From JBARRS01 sp049644345 (lineage in GTDB: Bacteria > Actinomycetota > Thermoleophilia > Gaiellales > Gaiellaceae), in assembly GCA_049644345.1 (NCBI GenBank), contig JBARRS010000180.1, positions 1-8,423 on the forward strand: a stretch of 8,423 nt of DNA, written 5' to 3'. Under the pieces are notes generated by a model, which was given only the letters and a program-made list of their open reading frames with translations, was not told the origin of the DNA and ran no database searches. Below are positions 1 to 6,433 of this stretch, one piece after another. Position numbers and translations under genes: made by a program. Each line of letters begins with the position of its first letter. Position 1 is the stretch's first letter.

Positions 1-612
1 GGCCAGATTTCCTACGCCGGGCTAGGCGAGGGCAACCATGAGTTTCAAGTCGAGGCAGTCGATAAGGGAACGGGCACGCTGAGCCAGGCGGCCATGTACG
101 TATGGACAATCGATACGTCGCCGCCGAGCATCTCCTCGACGCCACCGACACTTTCAAACTCCACCTCCGCGAGCTTCGCCTTCACGAGCCCCGAGAGCTC
201 GTTCACGTTCAAGTGCGCGCTCGATTCGAGCGGCCTCGTGGACTGCACCTCGCCTCAAAGCTATTCCGGCCTCTCCGAAGGGCAGCATTCATTCCGAGTC
301 GAAGCGCTCGATTCAGCCGGCAACGAGAGCAAGGCCGCCGTCTACACGTGGACGGTCGACTCGAGGGCGCCGGCAACGACGATCAGCGCCCTTCCGCCCG
401 CTTTGACCAGGAGCACGACCGGGAGCTTCGGGTTCGCAAGCGACGAAGCAGGGAGCTCCTTCCAGTGCTCGCTCGACGGCGGAGGCTACGAGCCCTGCGT
501 CTCGCCGCAGACATACCAGGCGCTCAAGGACGGCATGCATACGTTCAAGGTCGAATCGACCGACCCGGCGGGAAACACGGGGGCCCCGGCGCTCTACGAA
601 TGGATTGTGGAC
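1..612 (+). repeat. Tandem Ig-like protein repeats (one partial, two complete)
   Basis: Three consecutive copies of an 82-84 residue unit: the tail of one (1-114), a complete copy (115-360) and another complete copy (361-612). The copies share a Cys pair (FKCALD...DCTSPQ and FQCSLD...PCVSPQ), a GxHxF[KR]VE strand, a D-x-AGN turn and a terminal W-[TI]-VD. They have diverged in DNA sequence, so the array is old rather than recently expanded. It continues beyond the left edge. Confidence 0.8.
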
Positions 613-1179
613 ACGACCCCGCCCGCGAAAGTACGGGCGCTGCGCGTTCAGGCCGGCTACCAGTACGCGACCCTCTCATGGACAGCTCCAACCGCCGGCG
701 ATTTCGATCACGTCGCCGTCTTCGAAGCGGGGGTGCCCGCTTCGGCGGGGCCGGTCTACGAGGGATCCGCGGCGAAGTTCTCCTTACGGATCAGTCACGA
801 CCGCGCGTATACCTTCACCGTCGTTGCGTACGACCGTGCGGGGAACGCGTCTCCGGCCGCCACTCTCGCCGTGAGAACGAGCGCGCTGATGATCGCCCCC
901 AGAGCCGGCGCTCAGGTCGGCGGCCCCCCGCGCCTGGTGTGGATGAAGGTGCGGGGCGCGAGGTTCTACAACATCCAACTCTTCCGGAACGGGCGCAAGA
1001 TCCTCACCTCGTGGCCGCGCGGGTCCCACCTGCAGCTGGGAGCGCGCTGGGCGTCCGGGCACGCTCGCTTCGCCCTGCACCGCGGGCGATATCGGTGGTA
1101 CGTCTGGCCGGCGTTCGGCAAGCGGACGAACCCGCATTACGGGCCGCTACTGGGCACCAGCAGCTTCGTCGTCCGCTAG
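1..1179 (+). CDS. Secreted Ig-like/fibronectin III repeat protein, C-terminal part (5' end outside window)
   Basis: The reading frame is open from base 1 and ends with two consecutive TAG codons (1177-1182), so this is the last 392 residues of a larger protein. A partial Ig-like repeat (residues 1-38) is followed by two complete ones (39-120 and 121-204). Each complete repeat has a Cys pair in the pattern FxC-x2-LD-x5-CxSPQ and ends in W-[TI]-VD. Next come a fibronectin III-like domain starting TTPPAKVRAL (205-294) and a last beta-rich domain (295-392) rich in aromatics, including a YRWYVWP motif. The two Cys per repeat probably form a disulfide, which fits export to the cell surface or medium; the signal peptide would lie upstream and is not visible. 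There is no LPXTG or transmembrane anchor at the C-terminus. Such modules usually serve adhesion or act as spacers next to a catalytic domain, but no enzymatic part is visible, so the specific role is unknown. Confidence 0.85.
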   Translation, partial: GQISYAGLGEGNHEFQVEAVDKGTGTLSQAAMYVWTIDTSPPSISSTPPTLSNSTSASFAFTSPESSFTFKCALDSSGLVDCTSPQSYSGLSEGQHSFRVEALDSAGNESKAAVYTWTVDSRAPATTISALPPALTRSTTGSFGFASDEAGSSFQCSLDGGGYEPCVSPQTYQALKDGMHTFKVESTDPAGNTGAPALYEWIVDTTPPAKVRALRVQAGYQYATLSWTAPTAGDFDHVAVFEAGVPASAGPVYEGSAAKFSLRISHDRAYTFTVVAYDRAGNASPAATLAVRTSALMIAPRAGAQVGGPPRLVWMKVRGARFYNIQLFRNGRKILTSWPRGSHLQLGARWASGHARFALHRGRYRWYVWPAFGKRTNPHYGPLLGTSSFVVR

Positions 1180-1240
1180 TAGGAGGGCTTGGCGAAACGT
1201 AGCGCTGTGCCGTCGGGCCACGTTCCACCAAGCCCTCCTA
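1180..1240. terminator. Bidirectional hairpin terminator between convergent genes
   Basis: A perfect 13-bp inverted repeat (taggagggcttgg at 1180-1192 and its complement at 1228-1240) is extended inward by a 5-bp stem (aacgt 1196-1200 with acgtt 1220-1224) across a small internal loop. It lies exactly between the ends of two convergent genes and can act on both transcripts. There is no T-run on either side; hairpins without a U-tract are commonly reported as terminators in high-GC actinobacteria. The first arm starts directly after the plus-strand stop, and the outer end of the second arm contains the minus-strand gene's TAG. Confidence 0.7.
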
Positions 1241-2206
1241 GCGAGGGCTCCAAGACGGGTCGCGAACGCCGGACAAGCGGCCGATCCGCGTCGTGCGTCC
1301 GCCGGCCGCGGGCACGACCACGAGCCACGGCGCATGCCCGATCCGGCCGAGCTCGGTGCCGCTCGAGAACGCGATCCGAGTGCCATCCGGAGACCACGTC
1401 GGATCCTCGTCGTCCACCTTCGACCGCGTCAGCCGCGTCAACGTCGTGCCGTCCGCGCTGACCGTGTAGATCTCGCCGGCCGGCACGCAGTCACCGGCGC
1501 ACGAACGGCCGTTGTGGTCGGCGAACGAGACGAATGCGATGCTTTTGCCGTCCGGCGACCACTCGGGCGAGATCCCGAGAATCGGCTTAGTCCCCAGCGG
1601 TCGGAGGTGCGATCCATCCGCGTCGACGAGGAACAGCTGGGCTTGTTCGATATCGGTCGTGCCGCTCGGGATACGCGAGAAGACGATCGTCCTCCCGTCC
1701 GGCGACCATGCAGGCGTGAGGTCCAGCGGCCCGTCGGTGAGCTGGGTGATCTCTCCATTCGAGGTGTCGATCGTGTCGATCGCGGTCGTTCCGCTGCTGC
1801 CCGTCCTCGTCAGCCGGACGAAGGCGACGCGCCCGCCGTCGGGAGACCAAGCCGGCATCACGTCGAAAGGGCCGTTCGTGAGGGCGCGCGCGTGTCCGCC
1901 GTTTGCGCCGATGACGTAGAGCGCGAAGCGGTCGTCACCCCAGTACGGCAGGTCGCGCTCGAAGACGATCCGGCCGCCGTCCGGCGACCAAACCGGCCCC
2001 GAATCGCCGCCGAGGAGCTGCCGCGTCGGAGGAAGCGTCAGCAACCGCAGGCGGGTGCCGTCCGGCCGGACCGTGTACATGCGGCTGATCCCGTTTCGGT
2101 CGAGCGAGAACGCAATCCGCCCGGTGCCGCCCGCGGGTGTGCCTGACGCCCCCGTCGTGGCGGCGGCCAATGCGGCCAGAACCGCTCCCACCGCAGCCCA
2201 CTTCAT
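1238..2206 (-). CDS. Secreted TolB/PD40-type six-bladed beta-propeller protein
   Basis: 322 residues. The N-terminus has one Lys followed by a hydrophobic Ala/Val/Leu stretch and a small-residue cleavage zone around residues 20-24, indicating a Sec signal peptide. The mature part has five complete PD40 motifs (WSPDG at 73, 120, 167, 216 and 271) and a sixth that stops as WSPR at the very C-terminus. Each motif is followed by an [IV][AV]F strand and a strand carrying a DG or GG turn. The N-terminal GRIAFS...PDG segment (29-50) can complete the sixth blade begun by the C-terminal WSP, giving a closed six-bladed propeller of TolB type. Cys236 and Cys240 lie in a loop and could bond. The family acts as a protein- or ligand-binding scaffold; no catalytic domain is attached, and without tol/pal genes nearby a TolB role in a Tol-Pal system is unlikely. 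ATG 2206 is chosen because it gives the signal peptide directly; the Shine-Dalgarno is weak (agg). Confidence 0.85.
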   Translation of the reverse strand: MKWAAVGAVLAALAAATTGASGTPAGGTGRIAFSLDRNGISRMYTVRPDGTRLRLLTLPPTRQLLGGDSGPVWSPDGGRIVFERDLPYWGDDRFALYVIGANGGHARALTNGPFDVMPAWSPDGGRVAFVRLTRTGSSGTTAIDTIDTSNGEITQLTDGPLDLTPAWSPDGRTIVFSRIPSGTTDIEQAQLFLVDADGSHLRPLGTKPILGISPEWSPDGKSIAFVSFADHNGRSCAGDCVPAGEIYTVSADGTTLTRLTRSKVDDEDPTWSPDGTRIAFSSGTELGRIGHAPWLVVVPAAGGRTTRIGRLSGVRDPSWSPR

Positions 2207-2216
2207 CGCCTGATGC

Positions 2217-2222
2217 AGCTTA
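2217..2222 (-). promoter_or_regulatory. Candidate -10 hexamer (TAAGCT) of the propeller gene
   Basis: On the minus strand, TAAGCT fits the actinobacterial TAnnnT -10 pattern and lies 10 bases before the ATG at 2206, which would give an mRNA with almost no leader. No convincing -35 is seen. Tentative. Confidence 0.3.
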
Positions 2223-2260
2223 CGCCCCGCTCATGCGTTCGTGTATTCCCGCTGCACATG

Positions 2261-2265
2261 GGAAG
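2261..2265 (+). promoter_or_regulatory. Shine-Dalgarno of ppdK, favouring the ATG at 2276
   Basis: GGAAG lies 10 bases before the ATG at 2276. In-frame ATGs at 2213 and 2258 have no comparable site and would add residues that do not resemble the family N-terminus. Confidence 0.5.
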
Positions 2266-2275
2266 ATTGCCGCTC

Positions 2276-4894
2276 ATGGCAGCCAACGACGACTTCGTCT
2301 ACGACCTCGACGACGCAGGCGATCTCGGCAAGGAGCTCCTCGGCGGCAAGGGCGCCGGCATGGCCGAGATGACCTCGCTGGGGATTCCCGTTCCGGCCGG
2401 CTTCACGATCACGACGGCGGCCTGCCGCGCGTACATGAGCAACGGGAAGCAACTGCCTGAAGGGCTCGAGCCCGAGATCGAGCAGCATCTCGCCGCACTC
2501 GAGGAGAAGACAGGGAAGCGCTTCGGCGACCAAGCCGATCCGCTGCTCGTCTCCGTTCGGTCGGGCGCCGCCGTCTCGATGCCGGGGATGATGGACACGA
2601 TCCTCAATCTCGGCCTGAACGACGAGGCCGTACAAGGGCTCGCGCGCAGGACGGGCAACCCGCGCTTCGCGTACGACTCATATCGCCGCTTGATCCAGAT
2701 GTACGGCGACGTCGTCGACGGGATCGACGCCGAGCGGTTCGAGGATGCGCTCTCGGAGCTCAAGCGCCAGCGCGGGGCGCAGCAGGACGTGGACCTTTCG
2801 GCCGACGACCTCAAGGAGCTGACCGGCGCGTTCAAGCGGATCTACGAGGCGGAAACCGGCCGGCCGTTTCCTCAGGACGCCCGCGAGCAGCTCTCACGGG
2901 CCGTGCGCGCAGTCTTCGAGTCGTGGGAAAACCCAAGGGCGCAGGTCTACCGGCGGGCCAACCGGATCCCGGACGACCTAGGCACCGCGGTCAGCGTCGT
3001 TCAGATGGTCTTCGGGAACAAGGGCGAGGACTCGGGCACCGGTGTCGCCTTCACCCGCGATCCCTCGACGGGCGAGACCGGACTCTACGGCGAGTTTCTG
3101 GCGGACGCGCAGGGCGAGGACGTGGTCGCCGGAATTCGCACGCCCGAGCCGATCGACGCGATGAGAAGACGGCTGCCTGAGGCGTTCGAGCAACTCCTCG
3201 AGACGATGCGCAGGCTCGAGGAGCACTACCGCGACGTGCAGGACATCGAGTTCACGGTCGAGGACGGCCGCTTGTACCTGCTCCAGACCCGCAGCGCGAA
3301 GCGGACGGCCGCCGCGGCCCTGAAGGCGGCCGTCTCGATGGTCGACGAGGGGTTGATCACTCGAGAGGAGGCGGTGGCGCGGATCGACGCCGATCAGCTC
3401 GATCAGCTGCTCCACCCGATGATCGACCCGAAGGCGCGGTATGAGGTGGCCGCAAAGGGTCTGAACGCCTCACCCGGCGCCGCGTCCGGGAAGATCGTCT
3501 TCGACGCGGACACCGCCGCGGAGCGGGGCTCGACCGGCGAGAGCGTGATCCTCGTGCGCTGGGAAACGACCCCGGACGACATCCACGGGATGATCCAGGC
3601 GGCCGGGATCCTCACCGCGCACGGGGGCATGACCTCGCACGCTGCGGTCGTCGCGCGGGGGATGGGCAAGCCCTGCGTCGCCGGCTGCGAGGCGCTCTCG
3701 GTGGACGCAGCCGCGAAGAAGGCGACTCTCGGCGAGCACGAGCTCTCGGAGGGCGACGTGTTGACCGTCGACGGCGGCAAGGGTGAGGTGATCATCGGCG
3801 AGGTGCCGCTCGTGCCGCCGCAGATCAACGAGGATTTCCAGACGATCCTCGGTTGGGCGGACGACTATCGGCGCCTGAAGGTTCGCGCGAACGCGGACAC
3901 ACCCGAGGACGCGGGCAAGGCGCGCGAGTTCGGGGCGCAGGGGATCGGCCTCTGCCGCACCGAGCACATGTTCATGGCGGAGGACAGGCTCCCGATCGTT
4001 CGAGAGATGATCATGGCGTCGGGCGAGGACGAGCGGCGAACGGCGCTGGAGAAGCTCCTGCCGATGCAGCAGTCCGACTTCGAGGGGATCTTCGAGGCCA
4101 TGGCGGGGCTGCCGGTGACGATCCGGCTCCTCGATCCGCCCCTGCACGAGTTCCTGCCGCCGCTCGAGGAAGCGACTGACGAGCGGATGCGCGCGCGCAT
4201 CCGCGCTCTTCAGGAGCAGAACCCGATGCTCGGGACACGGGGCTGCCGGCTGGGGCTGATGTGGCCCGAGATCTACGAGATGCAAGTGCGCGCGATCATC
4301 CGTGCGGCCCAGGCGGTCGAAGAGCGAACGGGCGAAGCGCCGCTCGTCGAGATCATGCACCCGCTGGTCGGGTTCGCCGAGGAGCTGCACCGTTTGCGCG
4401 CGATCACGATCGCGACCGCCAACGAGGAGAGCGAGGAGGTCGAGTACCTCGTCGGGACGATGATCGAGCTCCCGCGCGCTTGCGTTCGAGCGGACGAGAT
4501 TGCCGAGTACGCGGACTTCTTCTCGTTCGGCACCAACGACCTGACGCAGACTGCGCTCGGCTTCTCACGCGACGACGCGGAGGGGAAGTTCCTGACGCGC
4601 TATCTGGAGGACGGCGTTCTCCAGCGGAACCCGTTCGAGACGCTCGATCAGAGCGGGGTGGGCGAGCTGATGCGGATTGCCGTCGAGCGAGGCCGCGGCG
4701 CCAAGGAAGAGCTCAAGCTCGGGATCTGCGGCGAGCACGGGGGAGAGCCGGATTCGGTCGCGTTCTGCCACAGGCTCGGCCTCGACTACGTCAGCTGCTC
4801 GCCGTACCGCGTGCCGCTGGCGAGGCTTGCCGCTGCACAAGCAGCGCTCGCTGAGGCCGGCGCGGCCTACGCGGCTAGCGGCCGAGCGGCGTGA
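2276..4894 (+). CDS. ppdK: Pyruvate, phosphate dikinase (PPDK)
   Basis: Cytosolic enzyme interconverting pyruvate + ATP + Pi and PEP + AMP + PPi (EC 2.7.9.1). From ATG 2276 it has 872 residues, close to the roughly 874 of the Clostridium symbiosum enzyme. The N-terminal ATP-grasp part includes LLGGKGAGMAEM near residue 21, an SVRSGAAVSMPGMMDT segment with Arg95, and the ATP-site residues Asp323, Glu325 and Gln337. The swivelling phosphohistidine domain has GGMTSHAAVVARGMG with catalytic His455, the same number as in the C. symbiosum enzyme, which supports this start. The C-terminal TIM barrel has CRTEHMF with Arg561, DFFSFGTNDLTQ from 747, and GICGEHGGEP with catalytic Cys818. All key residues are present, so it should be active. 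The Thr two residues before His455, the site used by PPDK regulatory proteins, is present. An ATG at 2213 would add 21 residues. In heterotrophs PPDK serves gluconeogenesis or PPi-dependent glycolysis; the direction here cannot be read from the sequence. The 3' end overlaps the opposite gene by 20 bp. Confidence 0.97.
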   Translation: MAANDDFVYDLDDAGDLGKELLGGKGAGMAEMTSLGIPVPAGFTITTAACRAYMSNGKQLPEGLEPEIEQHLAALEEKTGKRFGDQADPLLVSVRSGAAVSMPGMMDTILNLGLNDEAVQGLARRTGNPRFAYDSYRRLIQMYGDVVDGIDAERFEDALSELKRQRGAQQDVDLSADDLKELTGAFKRIYEAETGRPFPQDAREQLSRAVRAVFESWENPRAQVYRRANRIPDDLGTAVSVVQMVFGNKGEDSGTGVAFTRDPSTGETGLYGEFLADAQGEDVVAGIRTPEPIDAMRRRLPEAFEQLLETMRRLEEHYRDVQDIEFTVEDGRLYLLQTRSAKRTAAAALKAAVSMVDEGLITREEAVARIDADQLDQLLHPMIDPKARYEVAAKGLNASPGAASGKIVFDADTAAERGSTGESVILVRWETTPDDIHGMIQAAGILTAHGGMTSHAAVVARGMGKPCVAGCEALSVDAAAKKATLGEHELSEGDVLTVDGGKGEVIIGEVPLVPPQINEDFQTILGWADDYRRLKVRANADTPEDAGKAREFGAQGIGLCRTEHMFMAEDRLPIVREMIMASGEDERRTALEKLLPMQQSDFEGIFEAMAGLPVTIRLLDPPLHEFLPPLEEATDERMRARIRALQEQNPMLGTRGCRLGLMWPEIYEMQVRAIIRAAQAVEERTGEAPLVEIMHPLVGFAEELHRLRAITIATANEESEEVEYLVGTMIELPRACVRADEIAEYADFFSFGTNDLTQTALGFSRDDAEGKFLTRYLEDGVLQRNPFETLDQSGVGELMRIAVERGRGAKEELKLGICGEHGGEPDSVAFCHRLGLDYVSCSPYRVPLARLAAAQAALAEAGAAYAASGRAA

Positions 4895-5825
4895 TCAGCG
4901 AGCGGTAGAGCCGGCGGCTCGCGGGCTTCGAGGCGAGGTCGAAGATCGAGCCCCGCCGTTGACCGTTGAACCACGAGAGCAGCTCGACCCGGCGGTGGGA
5001 GCGGACGAAGCTCGCCATGTGACGGATGAACGCCGGGTCGTCGATGCCCCACAAACCCCACTCGGGAAAGGCGTAGGGCTTCGAGGGATGCGCCTTGTAG
5101 AGCCGATCGTTCGCCTCCCACTGCGCCCTGTATTTGATGTCGTAGAGATCGTTGCCCACGATGTCGACGTAGCGGTCGCCCGGGTAGTAGGCAGCGGCGC
5201 GGTTCCCGGGCACGTCCGGGCTGCCGAAGCCCTGCGGGTTCCAGATCACCCGCAGCGTCGGGTAGGGGTTGAAGGGCAGATCGCGGTGGATCAGGGGGAG
5301 CCCGAGCGCCTGCAGGCGCGCATTGATCGTCACGGCCGGCCCGCCGTGCAGGAGCAGGTAGACGCGCGAGAACCCCTTCCGGAACCACCGCGTGGCATGA
5401 GCGGCACCCTTGAACCGGCCGCTCGCGGTGTAGGCGCAGACGGAGTTCCAGTGACCATTCATCTCGCCGAACGGGCGGAGGTAGATCGGGCGACCCCAGT
5501 CGAAGACCGCCCTGTTGAGCGCGAACAGGTACTGGTCACCCGAGCCGAGTGCGAGCCCACGCGGCGTGATCGCTTCCCGGTTGTCCCGGCCGGTTCCGTT
5601 GAGGCCGATCATCGGCATGGGCCTGTTCTGGGCGACGAACGTCGAGAGCCGCCCGCCCCAGCGGAAACCCTGGTCCCAGCCGAGGATGACGTGGCCGACG
5701 GCCGAGTACTGCCCGGTCAGTGTTTGAAAGCGTGCCTGGCCGCCGAGCACGCCCAGGAACGGTCGCGCCGACGCGACGGGCACGGCGACGGCGAAGCAGG
5801 CAAGGCCCAGGAGCAGGCGGCGCAC
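4875..5825 (-). CDS. Secreted GH26-like glycoside hydrolase (beta-mannanase-like)
   Basis: From GTG 5825 the product has 316 residues: a short Arg-Arg n-region, a hydrophobic core (LLLGLACFAVAVPV) and an ASA cleavage site near residue 20, so a classical signal peptide. The rest is a single catalytic domain of the GH26/clan GH-A TIM-barrel type. IYLRPFGEMNGHW carries the probable acid/base Glu121 and YAFPEWGLWG the probable nucleophile Glu255, at the ends of the fourth and seventh strands as expected. Well-studied GH26 mannanases have His before the acid/base Glu; here it is Gly120, so mannan specificity is uncertain. No carbohydrate-binding module or anchor follows. The reading frame stays open to 6218, but the region beyond 5825 encodes no signal peptide and runs antisense to the RTX gene. 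An ATG at 5888 would add 21 residues before the signal peptide. There is no Shine-Dalgarno before the GTG; a TAGACT hexamer 7 bases upstream suggests leaderless expression. No transporter or other sugar gene is adjacent. Confidence 0.8.
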   Translation of the reverse strand: MRRLLLGLACFAVAVPVASARPFLGVLGGQARFQTLTGQYSAVGHVILGWDQGFRWGGRLSTFVAQNRPMPMIGLNGTGRDNREAITPRGLALGSGDQYLFALNRAVFDWGRPIYLRPFGEMNGHWNSVCAYTASGRFKGAAHATRWFRKGFSRVYLLLHGGPAVTINARLQALGLPLIHRDLPFNPYPTLRVIWNPQGFGSPDVPGNRAAAYYPGDRYVDIVGNDLYDIKYRAQWEANDRLYKAHPSKPYAFPEWGLWGIDDPAFIRHMASFVRSHRRVELLSWFNGQRRGSIFDLASKPASRRLYRSLITPLGR

Positions 5826-5832
5826 GAGCTCG

Positions 5833-5838
5833 AGTCTA
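5833..5838 (-). promoter_or_regulatory. Candidate -10 hexamer (TAGACT) of the GH26-like gene
   Basis: On the minus strand, TAGACT fits the actinobacterial TAnnnT pattern well and ends 7 bases before the GTG at 5825, the spacing expected for a leaderless mRNA. No TTGACA-like -35 is found at 17-18 bases. The absence of any Shine-Dalgarno fits leaderless translation. Confidence 0.4.
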
Positions 5839-5928
5839 GGCTCGTACTCCGGACGGGGGATGCTCGCCGGTCCGTTCCGGCCGATCATTTGAGCAGCATC
5901 GGCGATGCGGCCACGCCGGTACCGATCT

Positions 5929-5934
5929 GGAGGT
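5929..5934 (+). promoter_or_regulatory. Strong Shine-Dalgarno (GGAGGT) before a CTG codon
   Basis: GGAGGT lies 6 bases before the in-frame CTG at 5941. It is the best Shine-Dalgarno in the window, and no ATG, GTG or TTG stands at a suitable distance behind it. It therefore bears on where the RTX protein starts. Confidence 0.45.
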
Positions 5935-5940
5935 CCGAAA

Positions 5941-6414
5941 CTGACGCCGCAGCCACAAGAACGAATCAGAGTGATGGCGATCCTCTTCGCGGTGGTCGCG
6001 CTGTTCGCGACCGGCCGAGCGAGGGCGGCGACGCACCGTGTGCAGACGCTGCCGGCGTGCACGATCGTCGGTACGCCCGGCAACGATCTTCTCTTCGGCA
6101 CGAACGGGCGGGACGTCATCTGCGGTCTCGGCGGCAACGACGTGCTCGACGGTCTCGGCGGCAACGACGTGCTGATCGCCGGGCCGGGGAACGACACCTT
6201 GAACGGAGGGAACGGCAACGACGTCCTCTACGGCGGGCCGGGGAACGACAAGCTTCAAGGAGACGGCGGTCGAGACGTGCTGTACGGCGGCCCCGGGAAC
6301 GACCAGTTCTGGGCGTGGGACGGCTTCGCCGACCGCATCTACGGCGGTCCCGGCTACGACCGCGCCTTCAAGGACAAGCTCGACTACGTCGTCGGCGTCG
6401 AGCGCTTCGGCTAA
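5941..6414 (+). CDS. Secreted RTX (hemolysin-type) calcium-binding repeat protein
   Basis: About 157 residues from the CTG at 5941. A signal peptide (basic ERIR, then VMAILFAVVALFA, then a small-residue region ending ARAA near residue 30) precedes Cys40 and nine consecutive RTX nonapeptides of the GGxGxDxUx type (residues 44-124). After a ten-residue interruption comes one more unit and a short tail. This fold is a parallel beta-roll that binds calcium between the turns and often folds only outside the cell. Cys40 and Cys61 flank the first two repeats and may bond. Export by Sec rather than by type I secretion is inferred from the N-terminal signal; no type I exporter is nearby. The start is uncertain: ATG 5905, GTG 5971 and ATG 5974 are in frame, but none has a Shine-Dalgarno, and 5974 would leave the signal peptide without basic residues. 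There is no catalytic domain; function is unknown beyond probable calcium binding. Confidence 0.8.
   Translation: MTPQPQERIRVMAILFAVVALFATGRARAATHRVQTLPACTIVGTPGNDLLFGTNGRDVICGLGGNDVLDGLGGNDVLIAGPGNDTLNGGNGNDVLYGGPGNDKLQGDGGRDVLYGGPGNDQFWAWDGFADRIYGGPGYDRAFKDKLDYVVGVERFG
6070..6369 (+). repeat. RTX nonapeptide repeat array
   Basis: Nine in-register nonapeptides (6070-6312), typified by GLGGNDVLD, GGNGNDVLY and GGPGNDKLQ, then an irregular ten-residue step and a final unit. Within it the 27-base unit at 6124-6150 is repeated at 6151-6177 with the first 23 bases identical, a recent duplication of one repeat. Confidence 0.85.
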
Positions 6415-6433
6415 GGCGTCGCTCGCGCCCCCG

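Noticed and set aside
102..1202. Second plus-strand frame of 366 codons over the Ig-like gene
   Set aside because: Arg-rich shadow frame; the other frame has regular Cys-paired repeats and FN3 features.
1238..2206. Propeller gene as tolB of a Tol-Pal system
   Set aside because: There are no tolQ, tolR, tolA or pal genes nearby, the TolB N-terminal domain is absent, and the likely host lacks a classical Tol-Pal setting. Only the propeller repeats are shared.
2213..2275. Upstream ATG (2213) as the ppdK start
   Set aside because: It has no Shine-Dalgarno, and the extra 21 residues do not resemble the family. Starting at 2276 places the catalytic His at residue 455, as in the C. symbiosum enzyme.
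3470..4390. Minus-strand frame of 306 codons inside ppdK
   Set aside because: Antisense to the most conserved part of PPDK and rich in Arg, His and Leu without recognisable motifs.
5826..6218. Long N-terminal extension of the GH26-like protein on the minus strand (frame open up to 6218)
   Set aside because: It runs antisense to the RTX coding region, has a low-complexity Pro/Ser composition and would bury the clear signal peptide that starts at GTG 5825.
6399..6425. Hairpin between the RTX and rhomboid gene ends (cgagcg/cgctcg, 15-base loop)
   Set aside because: A 6-bp stem with a long loop is common by chance in DNA of this GC content and has no T-run; too weak to list as a terminator.
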